Of a stretch of 64,000 bases of DNA, positions 51,713 through 60,160 are shown piece after piece (position 1 is the first letter of the stretch; the number at the start of each line of letters is the position of its first letter). Origin of the DNA: Chitinophaga flava (GTDB taxonomy: Bacteria; Bacteroidota; Bacteroidia; Chitinophagales; Chitinophagaceae); NCBI RefSeq assembly GCF_003308995.1, contig NZ_QFFJ01000001.1, forward strand, positions 310,001 through 374,000, read 5' to 3'. The notes beneath the pieces were generated by a model. It saw only the letters and a list, made by a program, of their open reading frames with translations, did not search any database and was not told where the DNA came from. The position numbers and the translations under genes were made by a program.

Positions 51713-51742
51713 AAAAGCCCTGGTTTTGCCAGGGCTTTTTTT
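51713..51742 (+). terminator. Strong intrinsic terminator
   Basis: AAGCCCTGG and CCAGGGCTT form a GC-rich stem with a TTTTG loop, followed by a T-run. It sits about 10 nt after the small lysine-rich gene; the A-run in front of the stem could also terminate the convergent pirin transcript. Confidence 0.9.
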
Positions 51743-51771
51743 ATGCAAGATTCTTATATGAGTGCTATACG

Positions 51772-52635
51772 TCAGGCTTCCAGCGTACCAAAGAGTCCAT
51801 TCTTATAGTCAGCAAAAGCCTGTTCTATTTCTTCAGCCGTATTCATCACAAAATTATCTTTGGCCGCTATGGGCTCGTTGATAGGCTCTGCGCAGAGATA
51901 AAGCAGGCGGGTTGTTTCATTGGCGGTGATCTGTATGTCCGGGCTGGCATCGTCCTTATCAAATACTACCAGATGGTATCCATCTACAGTAGTTCCGTTG
52001 ACGGTGATTTGTCCGTCTATTGCGTACAATAAAGTCCAGTAACCCGGTGTAGCCTTTAACGTTACCTTTTTACCAGCCTGTATGCTACCCCAGATGGCAG
52101 TGATGGGTGTATAATTCTGCAGCGGGCCTGTTTTACCTTCGTAGTCGCCGCTGACGAGGGTGAGCGATACCCCATCAGCCTGAGCTACAGGAGGCATGTC
52201 TGTACCCTTTATATACTGATAATATGGATTTTCGCCTTTGCGGGCGGCTGGCACGTTGAACCAGAGCTGCAGCAGTTCATAGGTACCGCCTTCTCTGAGA
52301 AAATCTTCTGAAGGGCCTTCACTATGGAGTATCCCTTTACCTGCAAACATCCATTGTACATCACCGGCGGTAACCGTCATGGCGTTGCCGGCATTATCGC
52401 GGTGATAGCCCTGCCCCTGCAGCATAAACGTTACCGGAGCAAAACCGCGGTGCGGATGGGGATGCAGTCTGTCTTCCGGTGATCCCGGTGCGAAGTATTT
52501 TGCGGGCATATGGTGCACCACAATAAATGGATTAGCAAAACGAAACTGCATCGTAGGCAGTGACTGTCTTACCACTTCTGTGTCTGTAATCCGTTTCTCC
52601 CGGCCTTCCAGCACATGCAGGATTTTCTTTTCCAT
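51772..52635 (-). CDS. Pirin family protein
   Basis: 287 aa bicupin. The N-terminal cupin has the pirin metal-binding set: HPHPHRGF (His60, His62), then His104 and Glu106 in GILHSEGPSE. FANPFIVVHHMPAKYFAPGSPEDRLHPH precedes it, as in the family. Some pirins have quercetin dioxygenase activity, others act as redox-sensing cofactors; the function here is open. The stop is close to the convergent Lys-rich gene; it lies 11 nt upstream of the CorC-like gene on the same strand. Confidence 0.93.
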   Translation of the reverse strand: MEKKILHVLEGREKRITDTEVVRQSLPTMQFRFANPFIVVHHMPAKYFAPGSPEDRLHPHPHRGFAPVTFMLQGQGYHRDNAGNAMTVTAGDVQWMFAGKGILHSEGPSEDFLREGGTYELLQLWFNVPAARKGENPYYQYIKGTDMPPVAQADGVSLTLVSGDYEGKTGPLQNYTPITAIWGSIQAGKKVTLKATPGYWTLLYAIDGQITVNGTTVDGYHLVVFDKDDASPDIQITANETTRLLYLCAEPINEPIAAKDNFVMNTAEEIEQAFADYKNGLFGTLEA

Positions 52636-52646
52636 ATTGACAGTTT

Positions 52647-53933
52647 TTATCGGATCAGCTTTAAACGTGCTTTTTCAACAGAGCTTCGGAACATCTTCAG
52701 AATCAGCACTTCATAGTTTTCAATAATCAGTACATCTCCTTCCCTTGGGATGTTACCATGGGTGTAGTTTATCAAACCGGAGAGCGTTTCATAATGTTCG
52801 CTTTCCGGCAGTGGCACCGGCAGCAGTTCGTTGATATCTGCGAGATATTCATGGGCATCCACGAGGTAGATATTTTCCTCTTTTTTCTCCACGATAGGAG
52901 TTTCCTGATCGTGTTCATCCTGGATATCTCCTACCAGTTCTTCCAGGATATCTTCCATGGTTACAATTCCTTCGGTATCACCAAATTCGTTGGTCACAAC
53001 GGCCATCTGCAGGCGCTGGCTTTGGAAAGTACGCAGGAGGTCCTTGATTTTCATACTGTCGGGCACATAAAAACAAGGTTTCAGAATGTCCTGGATATTG
53101 TTGAGTGTTTTTTCCAGTACCCCTCTAACGAGATCTTTGGTATAGATAACACCTTTCAGTTCGTCGAGCGAATTGCTGTAAACCGGATAGCGGGAATAAC
53201 CATCTTTGATCACCTGGTCTACCAGCTGCTGGAAAGGCTGGCTGATATCCAGGGCAGAGATGTCTTTGCGGTGTGTCAGGATTTCTTTTACACGGCTGTC
53301 ATCAAACTCGAAGACGTTTTGAATCAGCTCGCGTTCGGTTTCTTCAATGGCGCCACCTTCCTGGCTTTCGGAGATAATGAGTTTCAATTCCTCTTCAGAG
53401 TGAATTTCAGACTCACCTACGGGCGTTAATCCCACCAGACGGAGGATACTATTAGCCAGGCCATTTAACAGCCAGATAAAGGGTCTGAAAATAACAAAAA
53501 AGAAACGAAGTGGCAGTGCCACCGCGAGCGTGGTAGGCAGTGGCTTGCGGATGGCCATGGATTTAGGCGCCAGCTCACCAAAAACGATATGAAGTATGGT
53601 AATAGTCAGAAAGGCAACCGGAATGGCAATACTGTGGGCAGCGGTTTCAGTGATACTGATGTGCAGTGTCTCCATCAGCCTGAGTATCAGCGTAGTAACA
53701 ACTGACTCTCCCACCCATCCAAGGCCCAGAGAGGCCAGGGTGATTCCCAACTGAGTGGCAGCCAGGTATCCATCAAGATTGCTTAAAATATGTTTAGCTG
53801 CGGTGGAAGCTCTTGTCAGGCCTCCTTTACTGTTAATCTGTGAAGAACGTACTTTAACGATGGCAAATTCTGCCGCTACAAAAAACCCATTTAATAAAAC
53901 AAGAAAAAAAGTCAGAAAAACTTGCAAAAGCAT
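52647..53933 (-). CDS. HlyC/CorC-family (CNNM-type) transporter
   Basis: 428 aa. N-terminal DUF21 membrane domain (four helices: VFLTFFLVLLNGFFVAAEFA; GYLAATQLGITLASLGLGWV; HSIAIPVAFLTITILHIVFGELAPKSMA; LPLRFFFVIFRPFIWLLNGLA), two CBS motifs (HRKDISALDISQPFQQLVDQVI; GIVTMEDILEELVGDIQDE) and C-terminal CorC/HlyC domain. Members are thought to take part in Mg/Co transport or export and bind adenosine nucleotides at the CBS pair. Physiological role is inference. It is the upstream gene of a two-gene cluster with pirin. Confidence 0.93.
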   Translation of the reverse strand: MLLQVFLTFFLVLLNGFFVAAEFAIVKVRSSQINSKGGLTRASTAAKHILSNLDGYLAATQLGITLASLGLGWVGESVVTTLILRLMETLHISITETAAHSIAIPVAFLTITILHIVFGELAPKSMAIRKPLPTTLAVALPLRFFFVIFRPFIWLLNGLANSILRLVGLTPVGESEIHSEEELKLIISESQEGGAIEETERELIQNVFEFDDSRVKEILTHRKDISALDISQPFQQLVDQVIKDGYSRYPVYSNSLDELKGVIYTKDLVRGVLEKTLNNIQDILKPCFYVPDSMKIKDLLRTFQSQRLQMAVVTNEFGDTEGIVTMEDILEELVGDIQDEHDQETPIVEKKEENIYLVDAHEYLADINELLPVPLPESEHYETLSGLINYTHGNIPREGDVLIIENYEVLILKMFRSSVEKARLKLIR

Positions 53934-54238
53934 GTATATGGTAATTGGTTCGCAAAGCCAAATATAGGCAAATCAATTATGATGTGTTGCTTTTTCTCAT
54001 CAGCAGGCATCGCGCCCAAGCCTCAAAAATCAGTACGGTAAAGGATTTCAGCAAGTAAATAAAACATCTTCCGGATCTGCTTTTCACTGGTTTGCCCTGA
54101 TAATATTGATATATAGGTAACCGTTTCCCATACGCTTTTCTGCTGGTGAGCGTAAACATTCTCCCAAAAAAATATGTTATATAGTCTACTAATTTCATAG
54201 AGTTTATGTATTTTGTGAAGAATTTGGTTGGGAATAAA
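53934..54238. other. Divergent intergenic region
   Basis: Roughly 305 bp, AT-rich, between the divergent CorC-like and TauE-like genes. I see no gene and no exact -7 consensus; promoters for both genes should be here. Confidence 0.5.
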
Positions 54239-55210
54239 ATGGAGAAAGAAACACAAACACTCGTCACCACGGCGCCGGCAGAACAAGCGGCCTTACCACC
54301 ACTGATTGTGAGAAGTACCGTTGCCGACAGTACTGCGGTGAAAAAGCAGCGATGGATATATTGGTTGACAGGCTTTATACTCCTTGCCATCACCCTTACA
54401 TTGGTATGGTACCTGGTTCCGGAATTCAGGACACATGTTGAAGATGTACCTGCTACCTTTTATTATTTTCTGATTGCCGGATTTATTTTTGCCATGATTG
54501 ACGGCGCCATCGGTATGTCTTACGGCATCACGTCCACCACTTTTTCATTGAGCATGGGCATACCGCCCGCATCAGCCAGCACGGCAGTACATATTTCCGA
54601 GATACTCAGTAACGGAATTGCCGGATGGATGCACTTCAAGATGGGGAATGTCAATAAAAAGCTATTTAAGATACTGATCATACCAGGTATTACCGGTGCA
54701 GTCATCGGCGCCTATCTCCTTTCTTCCCTGGAGCATTATTCGATGTATACCAAACCGGTCGTTTCCCTGTATACACTGATACTGGGCTCTGTTATCTTCA
54801 AAAGAGCCATCAGGGCACAAAAAGAAAAACACGTCACTAAAAAAATAAAACGGATTGGGTTTCTGGGCTTTGGTGGCGGCTTCATCGATGCAATTGGCGG
54901 CGGAGGCTGGGGATCTATTGTGTTGTCTTCTCTCATCGCCGGTGGCAGACATCCCCGTTTTTCTCTGGGCACGGTGAAGGCTACCCGCTTTTTTATTGCA
55001 ATGCTGAGCTCCCTCACCTTTGTGGCTGCTTTGTCTTATGTACATTGGGATGCCGTACTGGGACTGGTGATCGGCAGCGCCATCGCTTCCCCGATAGCGG
55101 CCAGAGTATCCAATAAAATATCTGCTAAAACTATCATGGTGGCGGTAGCCGTGATCGTAATCGCTGCCAGCATCAAGAGTATTTATACTTTCCTCTTTAA
55201 AATACTATAA
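54239..55210 (+). CDS. TauE/SafE-family membrane permease
   Basis: 323 aa with about eight helices. The tell-tale motifs are FAMIDGAIGMSYGITSTTFSLSMGI, SEILSNGIAGWMHFKMGNV and FGGGFIDAIGGGGWGSIVLSSLIAGG, the inverted-repeat cores of the family. TauE/SafE transporters carry sulfite, sulfonates or other organic acids out of or into the cell; the substrate here is unknown. ATG at 54239 is chosen; an upstream extension would add 11 residues. The N-terminal ~45 residues before the first helix form a polar tail. Confidence 0.9.
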   Translation: MEKETQTLVTTAPAEQAALPPLIVRSTVADSTAVKKQRWIYWLTGFILLAITLTLVWYLVPEFRTHVEDVPATFYYFLIAGFIFAMIDGAIGMSYGITSTTFSLSMGIPPASASTAVHISEILSNGIAGWMHFKMGNVNKKLFKILIIPGITGAVIGAYLLSSLEHYSMYTKPVVSLYTLILGSVIFKRAIRAQKEKHVTKKIKRIGFLGFGGGFIDAIGGGGWGSIVLSSLIAGGRHPRFSLGTVKATRFFIAMLSSLTFVAALSYVHWDAVLGLVIGSAIASPIAARVSNKISAKTIMVAVAVIVIAASIKSIYTFLFKIL

Positions 55211-55220
55211 TCATCAATAA

Positions 55221-55550
55221 CTAATCATTGATAACAGGCCGGTTTGCCATCAGGGTGACCGGCTTGTTTATTTCATATTGCACCAGCGCTTCAATGATCA
55301 CTTCATCCTTGTCATTAAAGGGTTTGGAAGGGAGAAATTTATCAGGGATATCCACTTTTATTTCTGCTGTTCTGTCTTCAAAAAGATAAGTTGACCTGTT
55401 GGCCTTCCCGGTAATATATCCGCGGATCTTAACCGTCACACTGTCGTGAGTAAGCTGACGGGCATTTTTTAATACCTCACCGATTGTATAATACTGCTTA
55501 TGTTGAAAAAATAAACATGGCAACAACAAACAAAATAACAGACACTTCAT
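55221..55550 (-). CDS. Secreted OB-fold (BOF/YgiW-like) protein
   Basis: 109 aa with a short signal peptide (about 1-16). The rest has five strands: VTVKIRGYITGKANRSTYLFEDRTAEIKVDIP and EVIIEALVQYEINKPVTLMANR are OB-fold style. It resembles the bacterial OB-fold (BOF) group, which includes YgiW/YdeI stress proteins, but also other OB-like domains; the family is only suggestive. Convergent with the TauE gene, 10 nt apart. Confidence 0.6.
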   Translation of the reverse strand: MKCLLFCLLLPCLFFQHKQYYTIGEVLKNARQLTHDSVTVKIRGYITGKANRSTYLFEDRTAEIKVDIPDKFLPSKPFNDKDEVIIEALVQYEINKPVTLMANRPVIND

Positions 55551-55669
55551 ACAAATTCTGTTGGTTTGTTAGCTGCTAAACAGTTTTGAACGGTGATAGT
55601 TCTGATGGGAGATGATTACTTGATGAGCGGAAATTACGATATACAGCGAGGACTGCCTGATACCATAGA

Positions 55670-56041
55670 TTATACTAGAGGCGGAGATGACTGAGGAGGC
55701 CGGTTTCTGCCGCCCCATTCGCTTAGTTGTTTTAAAATCGGAACCAGGTCCAATGCGGCTTCTGTAAGTTCATATTCTACCCTTGGTGGCACCTCTGCAT
55801 AGACGGTACGCTTGATAATTCCATCTTCCTCCAAAGCCCGTAATTGCAAGGTCAGCATACGTTCTGTAATATGTGAAAATTCCTTCTTTATCTCACCATA
55901 TCTGTGTTTTCCATCTTCCAGCATACTGATGATCTGCAGTTTCCATCGTCCTCCTATCTTGTTCACAGCGAAACTAAGATCACATTCGATAAGTGATTGT
56001 TCATTAAGAGTATACGTAGAATTTTTCTTTCTGGCGGCCAT
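55670..56041 (-). CDS. HxlR-family transcriptional regulator
   Basis: 123 aa winged-helix protein: N-terminal Cys20 in IECDLSFAVNKIGGRWKLQIISML is the HxlR signature, then GEIKKEFSHITERMLTLQLRALEEDGIIKRTVYAEVPPRVEYELT as the recognition helix and wing. HxlR regulators often sense quinones, aldehydes or disulfide stress through that cysteine and control a divergent reductase gene. The SDR gene starts 117 nt away in the opposite direction, fitting this pattern. Confidence 0.92.
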   Translation of the reverse strand: MAARKKNSTYTLNEQSLIECDLSFAVNKIGGRWKLQIISMLEDGKHRYGEIKKEFSHITERMLTLQLRALEEDGIIKRTVYAEVPPRVEYELTEAALDLVPILKQLSEWGGRNRPPQSSPPLV

Positions 56042-56104
56042 TACTTACATGTTTGTTCGTAGCGTACAAATGATTACACAATCTATAAAATTAATCACAA
56101 CAAT

Positions 56105-56112
56105 TTACTTTG
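56105..56112 (+). promoter_or_regulatory. Possible -7 element of the SDR gene
   Basis: TTACTTTG lies in front of GC, 46 nt before the ATG at 56159. It differs from TAnnTTTG at one base; the position and context suit a regulated HxlR target. Confidence 0.35.
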
Positions 56113-56158
56113 CATAAAAATTCAGAACAGGATTTTTGAATCAAAAAAAAGAAGAATT

Positions 56159-56911
56159 ATGGACTTGTATTTAAAGGGAAAGACCGCTATAGTAACCGGC
56201 GCCAGTCAGGGAATCGGAAGAGCCATCACTCAGGAATTAGCTACCGAAGGTGTAAAAGTTTTAGCGGTAGCAAGAAACGAAGATTTACTGAATAGTCTTA
56301 AAGAAGAAGTAATAGCTGCCGGCGGCGTAGAGCCGATACTGTTAGTACAGGATTTCGTTGCGCCGGATGCACCTGAGAAAATTGCCACTGCAGCACTGTC
56401 CAGCCTGGGACAGGTTGATATTCTCATCAACAATGCGGGCCGAAGCCGTCCGCTGGATGTTGTTGGTCCGGATGATGAATGGTCCGCAGCCATGACACTG
56501 GACTTCGACAGGCATCGTCAGCTCACACAACAACTCCTGCCTCATATGATAGAACGCAAACAGGGAGCTATTCTGAACATCTCCAGTTCATATGAATTAA
56601 GGGAAGTAAATGCTTCTGCAGTAGTCAAAGCAGCCGGCGTTGTATGGGCCAAACAGCTGGCCGCACAGCTTGGCAAACATGGTATCAGGGTCAACAGCCT
56701 GCAGCCAGGACTCATAGACACCAACAATATACGCCGCTTCTTCCCGGGAGAAGAACGCAGTAAATTCGTTGCACAAGCCATCCCGCTGGGTGATTTCGGT
56801 GAACCACAGGATATGGCCAACATGGCCGTTTTCCTGGTATCGCCCCGCGCACGATATATCACTGGCACCGTAGCCACTGTGGATGGTGGATTACGTCATC
56901 ACCCATTCTGA
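56159..56911 (+). CDS. SDR-family protein with a substituted catalytic tyrosine
   Basis: 250 aa with the SDR cofactor motif GASQGIGR (14-21), NNAG (91-94) and the catalytic Ser region ISSS (141-144). The usual YxxxK is SAVVK (Ser153 to Lys157, codon TCT), so the catalytic Tyr is missing while the Lys remains. The NAD(P) binding half and C-terminal VDGG are intact. A dehydrogenase of normal mechanism is therefore doubtful; it may bind NAD(P)H for regulation or use another donor. Divergent HxlR regulator suggests stress-inducible expression. Confidence 0.85.
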   Translation: MDLYLKGKTAIVTGASQGIGRAITQELATEGVKVLAVARNEDLLNSLKEEVIAAGGVEPILLVQDFVAPDAPEKIATAALSSLGQVDILINNAGRSRPLDVVGPDDEWSAAMTLDFDRHRQLTQQLLPHMIERKQGAILNISSSYELREVNASAVVKAAGVVWAKQLAAQLGKHGIRVNSLQPGLIDTNNIRRFFPGEERSKFVAQAIPLGDFGEPQDMANMAVFLVSPRARYITGTVATVDGGLRHHPF

Positions 56912-56932
56912 TGATGCCCTCCTGAGTTTATA

Positions 56933-56980
56933 AAAAACGAAGAAGCCGTCCCTTCATTCTGGGACGGCTTCTTCGTTTTT
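56933..56980. terminator. Bidirectional terminator between SDR and GH31 genes
   Basis: A perfect 20-bp stem (56933-56952 with 56961-56980) with an 8-nt loop. Both sides carry A/T runs, and the genes are convergent. Confidence 0.9.
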
Positions 56981-56992
56981 ATTTGAGTAGCA

Positions 56993-59900
56993 TTATTCAA
57001 TCGTCAGCTGGATATCAGCAAGCTGGCGGATATCCAGGATACCCGCGTCGATGAAGATGCAACCTTTTTTGCAGGTCGCGTCAAATGACCAGCGCAACGG
57101 TTTGCCGTTTAACGTTACCGCCTTGGGGCGAGTATTGGAGAATACTTCCAGCTTCAGGCTCCGCTGAGGCAACTGTCCCCGGTAAGTACCGGTGGAAGCC
57201 GCTACCTTTATCCGTATTTCTTTCCCGGCAGTAGCAGATGAAATATTCGTGTAGGCATAGGCGTTGTCTTTCCTATAAGCCAGCGTGGCGCCATCATCTT
57301 CATACAGTTTAAAGTGGCCGTCAGCGCCAGGATAAATCTCCAGCGTGAGTGTGTCTTTGGGCTTTTCCGCATCATACAGCATGGCCGGGTATTTAGGAAT
57401 GATAGCACCTTGTTTTACAAACAGTGGTAATTTATCCAGAGGAGCGGCAAAATCATTCAGCCAGCGGCCACCCTGATAAACGGTACCATTGTCGAAGTCT
57501 GTCCACTGCCCTGCCGGCAGATAGATACTGTCGCGTTTTTCTTCGTCTTTATAAACAGGTGCTACCAGCAGGTATTGTCCGCTCATAAACTGGTATTGGG
57601 TTTCACGGCCCCACGTAATGGTGTCCTTCGGATATTCCAGTACCATGGCCCGGCATACAGGCGTACCTGATTCATAAGCTTCCCGGCAGTAGGAATACAT
57701 ATAAGGGGTCAACCGCATCTTCAGCTGCATATACTTGCGGTTGATGGCCGTATAGGGCTCACCGTAGGCCCAGGGTTGTTTGTTGGCTTTAGCCCAACCA
57801 CTGATAGCCATATACACCGGGGTGAAACATTTCCATTGCATATCACGCACATACGTTTTGGCGCTGCCTTTGAAAATACCATCCACATCGCCGGTAGCGT
57901 AGTTAAAACCCGACAGACCACTACCAATCACAGTAGGGATATGAAAACGGATGTATTCCCAGTTGCCACTCTGATCACCGCTCCAGACCGTAGCATAACG
58001 CTGTGTACCAGCCCAGCCGGCCACACACCATACAAAACCACGGGCATCCGCATTTTGCTCGATACCGTTAAAAGCAGCGCGGCAGCCATCGAGGCCCCAT
58101 TTATAACCCGGACCGACCCAGGCCACGTCCAGCTTCATACAACGGGTACCCAGGCGGCCCACTTCATCTTTGATTTTTTCTACGCCGTTTTCTGTCCACA
58201 GACCAGTGTAGAAGCCCAGCTGATGCAAACGCTGCACCACTGTGTCGAGGCCCTGGTAGCCACATCCATAACCATCATTGGGTAGTATCCAGCCACCAGG
58301 TATATTTTGTTCGCGGTATTTTTCCGCCACTTTTTTGATCACATCACCGGTAACGCCTTTTTTATTGTAGCAGTCAGCATCACCAAACTCAAGTCCCCAA
58401 CGCGGCACCATAAAAGGACGGCCGGTAACATGTGTATACTGTTCCAGCACTGTCTTCAGCGAAGGTCCGTAAAAATACCAGGCATCCAGGGAATAGCCTT
58501 CATGCTGCAGCACAACAGTATCCCGGAAATCATAAGTGCCTTTATTGAAAGTATTTCTGAAGATGCCATAACCAGCAGTGCTGACAAAAAACGGCGCCGG
58601 ATTGGAGGTGGTGTTCGCTCCCCAGTTGCCGAAGTTATTGCGAATATTAACGATGCTATCGCGGTGAGAGAAATTGCCGTTCTGCATACCACCACCGTAA
58701 AAGTGGTCCTGCGGGCCACGACGCAGTGTCTGCGTAGCGTATTCTCCCATACTCAGCGGCGCTGTTTCTTCCATCACGAGCTTACCTGCCTTATCGTACA
58801 TGGCTATACGAAAAGGTGCTTTATAAACATACAGCGTTACCTTGGTAGTACTGATTTCATAAAATGTTTTCCGGTCTTTCAGGGTGTAGGCTACCGGTTT
58901 ATCACCGTTCCATACCACAATACCGTTTTGTGTGGCCGCTTCAAACTTACCATTGGAATTGACCTGCAGCCGGTATATATCCTCTGCAGCCCATTGCAGC
59001 TGCACAAAAGCATTACCCAGTGTAAAATCAATGATACCGGGCTTTTGCACGACTTTTTTGATATCGGTGAGCGGCACCTTTTTCAGTAACAGGTGAGTAG
59101 ACAGTGTATTGTTACCGGTGTTTTCATCACCGGGCAGTATCGCTCTCACTTCCAGTGGCCAGATGCCTTTGGCAGACAGATCAGCTGTTTCGAGCTGTAT
59201 ATCCCGGATGGCATAAGGTGGCAGCGGCTGTGTATTAAAAGGGACCGTCACTGTTTTAACCGGGCTGCCATAGCCCAGTGTGTACTGTATCTTCACAGGT
59301 GCAGCTACCGGCCGGGTACCGAGGTTGGTTACACGGATGATAACCGGCTCTTTGGAAGAGAAGTGGTCTTTTCCGTTGAGCGGCGCCACGATGTTGGTGA
59401 TGGCGATGTCCAACGGATATACTTTTTCGTAGGTGGCCAGAAATATTTTTCCGTTAAGCGTTCCTTTATGGTCTTTTACCACGTTGCCACTGCCTTCATC
59501 GAAGGTGTAGTAATGCAGCAGGTGGTTATAGGCAGGATCTTTATCTGTTACCGCTTTAAAAGCCAGGCGGGCAATGGTTTGCGGGGCGAGCGTAGTATCC
59601 CACATGCGTAGCTCATCCACCGTGGCGTTGAGCGTACCAAAACCATCTGCGTCCAGCCCTATCTGGTTGCGGGGCAACGGGATGGTTTTATCTATCTTTT
59701 GTATAAACTTCCCGTCGATATAGAGGGAGGTACCTGTGCTATCAGCGACCAGCGCCAGATGCGTCAGTTTACCTACCGGCAGTTCGTAGTCAAACAGCAC
59801 ATCGAACTTCCCTTTTTGGGTCAGTCCTATTTTGTTGGTGTTGTTGTATTGTTCGAGGCGGATACCGCTCTCGTAGTCGCCGGCGGTCAGCAGTGTGGAA

Positions 59901-60097
59901 TAGGTAGTGACTTTATTCCGACTTACCAGGCATTCCACGGTGTAAGGCGGCGGGAGGTCTTTTCCATTGAGTTCCACAAAATTGCTGGCACCGTTAAACC
60001 GGAGCCGGTATTGAGCGGAGGCATTAAAGGAGGAAGCGGCGAAAAGGGCTACCAGCAGGCACCCTATCGCCATTAGTTTCAGCGAAATCCTGTTCAT
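56993..60097 (-). CDS. Large secreted GH31 glycosidase with N-terminal LamG-like domain
   Basis: 1034 aa. Signal peptide (1-28, ASA-Q), LamG/concanavalin-like domain (about 29-205), CARDB-like Ig domain (about 228-340), GH31 N-terminal sandwich (about 345-550), then the barrel. The expected nucleophile is Asp657 in MKLDVAW, and the acid/base Asp708 in VWSGDQSGNWEY; WGLEFGDAD (567-575) and WILPNDGYGCGY (603-614) line the pocket. C-terminal beta domains follow (about 810-1034). GH31 includes alpha-glucosidases, xylosidases and alpha-galactosidases; this divergent KLDVAW form resembles Bacteroidota alpha-galactosidase-like members, but the substrate is unknown. Confidence 0.9.
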   Translation of the reverse strand: MNRISLKLMAIGCLLVALFAASSFNASAQYRLRFNGASNFVELNGKDLPPPYTVECLVSRNKVTTYSTLLTAGDYESGIRLEQYNNTNKIGLTQKGKFDVLFDYELPVGKLTHLALVADSTGTSLYIDGKFIQKIDKTIPLPRNQIGLDADGFGTLNATVDELRMWDTTLAPQTIARLAFKAVTDKDPAYNHLLHYYTFDEGSGNVVKDHKGTLNGKIFLATYEKVYPLDIAITNIVAPLNGKDHFSSKEPVIIRVTNLGTRPVAAPVKIQYTLGYGSPVKTVTVPFNTQPLPPYAIRDIQLETADLSAKGIWPLEVRAILPGDENTGNNTLSTHLLLKKVPLTDIKKVVQKPGIIDFTLGNAFVQLQWAAEDIYRLQVNSNGKFEAATQNGIVVWNGDKPVAYTLKDRKTFYEISTTKVTLYVYKAPFRIAMYDKAGKLVMEETAPLSMGEYATQTLRRGPQDHFYGGGMQNGNFSHRDSIVNIRNNFGNWGANTTSNPAPFFVSTAGYGIFRNTFNKGTYDFRDTVVLQHEGYSLDAWYFYGPSLKTVLEQYTHVTGRPFMVPRWGLEFGDADCYNKKGVTGDVIKKVAEKYREQNIPGGWILPNDGYGCGYQGLDTVVQRLHQLGFYTGLWTENGVEKIKDEVGRLGTRCMKLDVAWVGPGYKWGLDGCRAAFNGIEQNADARGFVWCVAGWAGTQRYATVWSGDQSGNWEYIRFHIPTVIGSGLSGFNYATGDVDGIFKGSAKTYVRDMQWKCFTPVYMAISGWAKANKQPWAYGEPYTAINRKYMQLKMRLTPYMYSYCREAYESGTPVCRAMVLEYPKDTITWGRETQYQFMSGQYLLVAPVYKDEEKRDSIYLPAGQWTDFDNGTVYQGGRWLNDFAAPLDKLPLFVKQGAIIPKYPAMLYDAEKPKDTLTLEIYPGADGHFKLYEDDGATLAYRKDNAYAYTNISSATAGKEIRIKVAASTGTYRGQLPQRSLKLEVFSNTRPKAVTLNGKPLRWSFDATCKKGCIFIDAGILDIRQLADIQLTIE

Positions 60098-60160
60098 TGT
60101 TCACATTTAAAAATAAGTGAGCTAAATGTACTAGTTTTCCGGAAGAATAAATTTCCTTCT

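Noticed and set aside
58307..59089. Plus-strand 260-codon frame within the GH31 gene
   Set aside because: Overlaps the GH31 catalytic coding region in antisense; composition is shadow-like.
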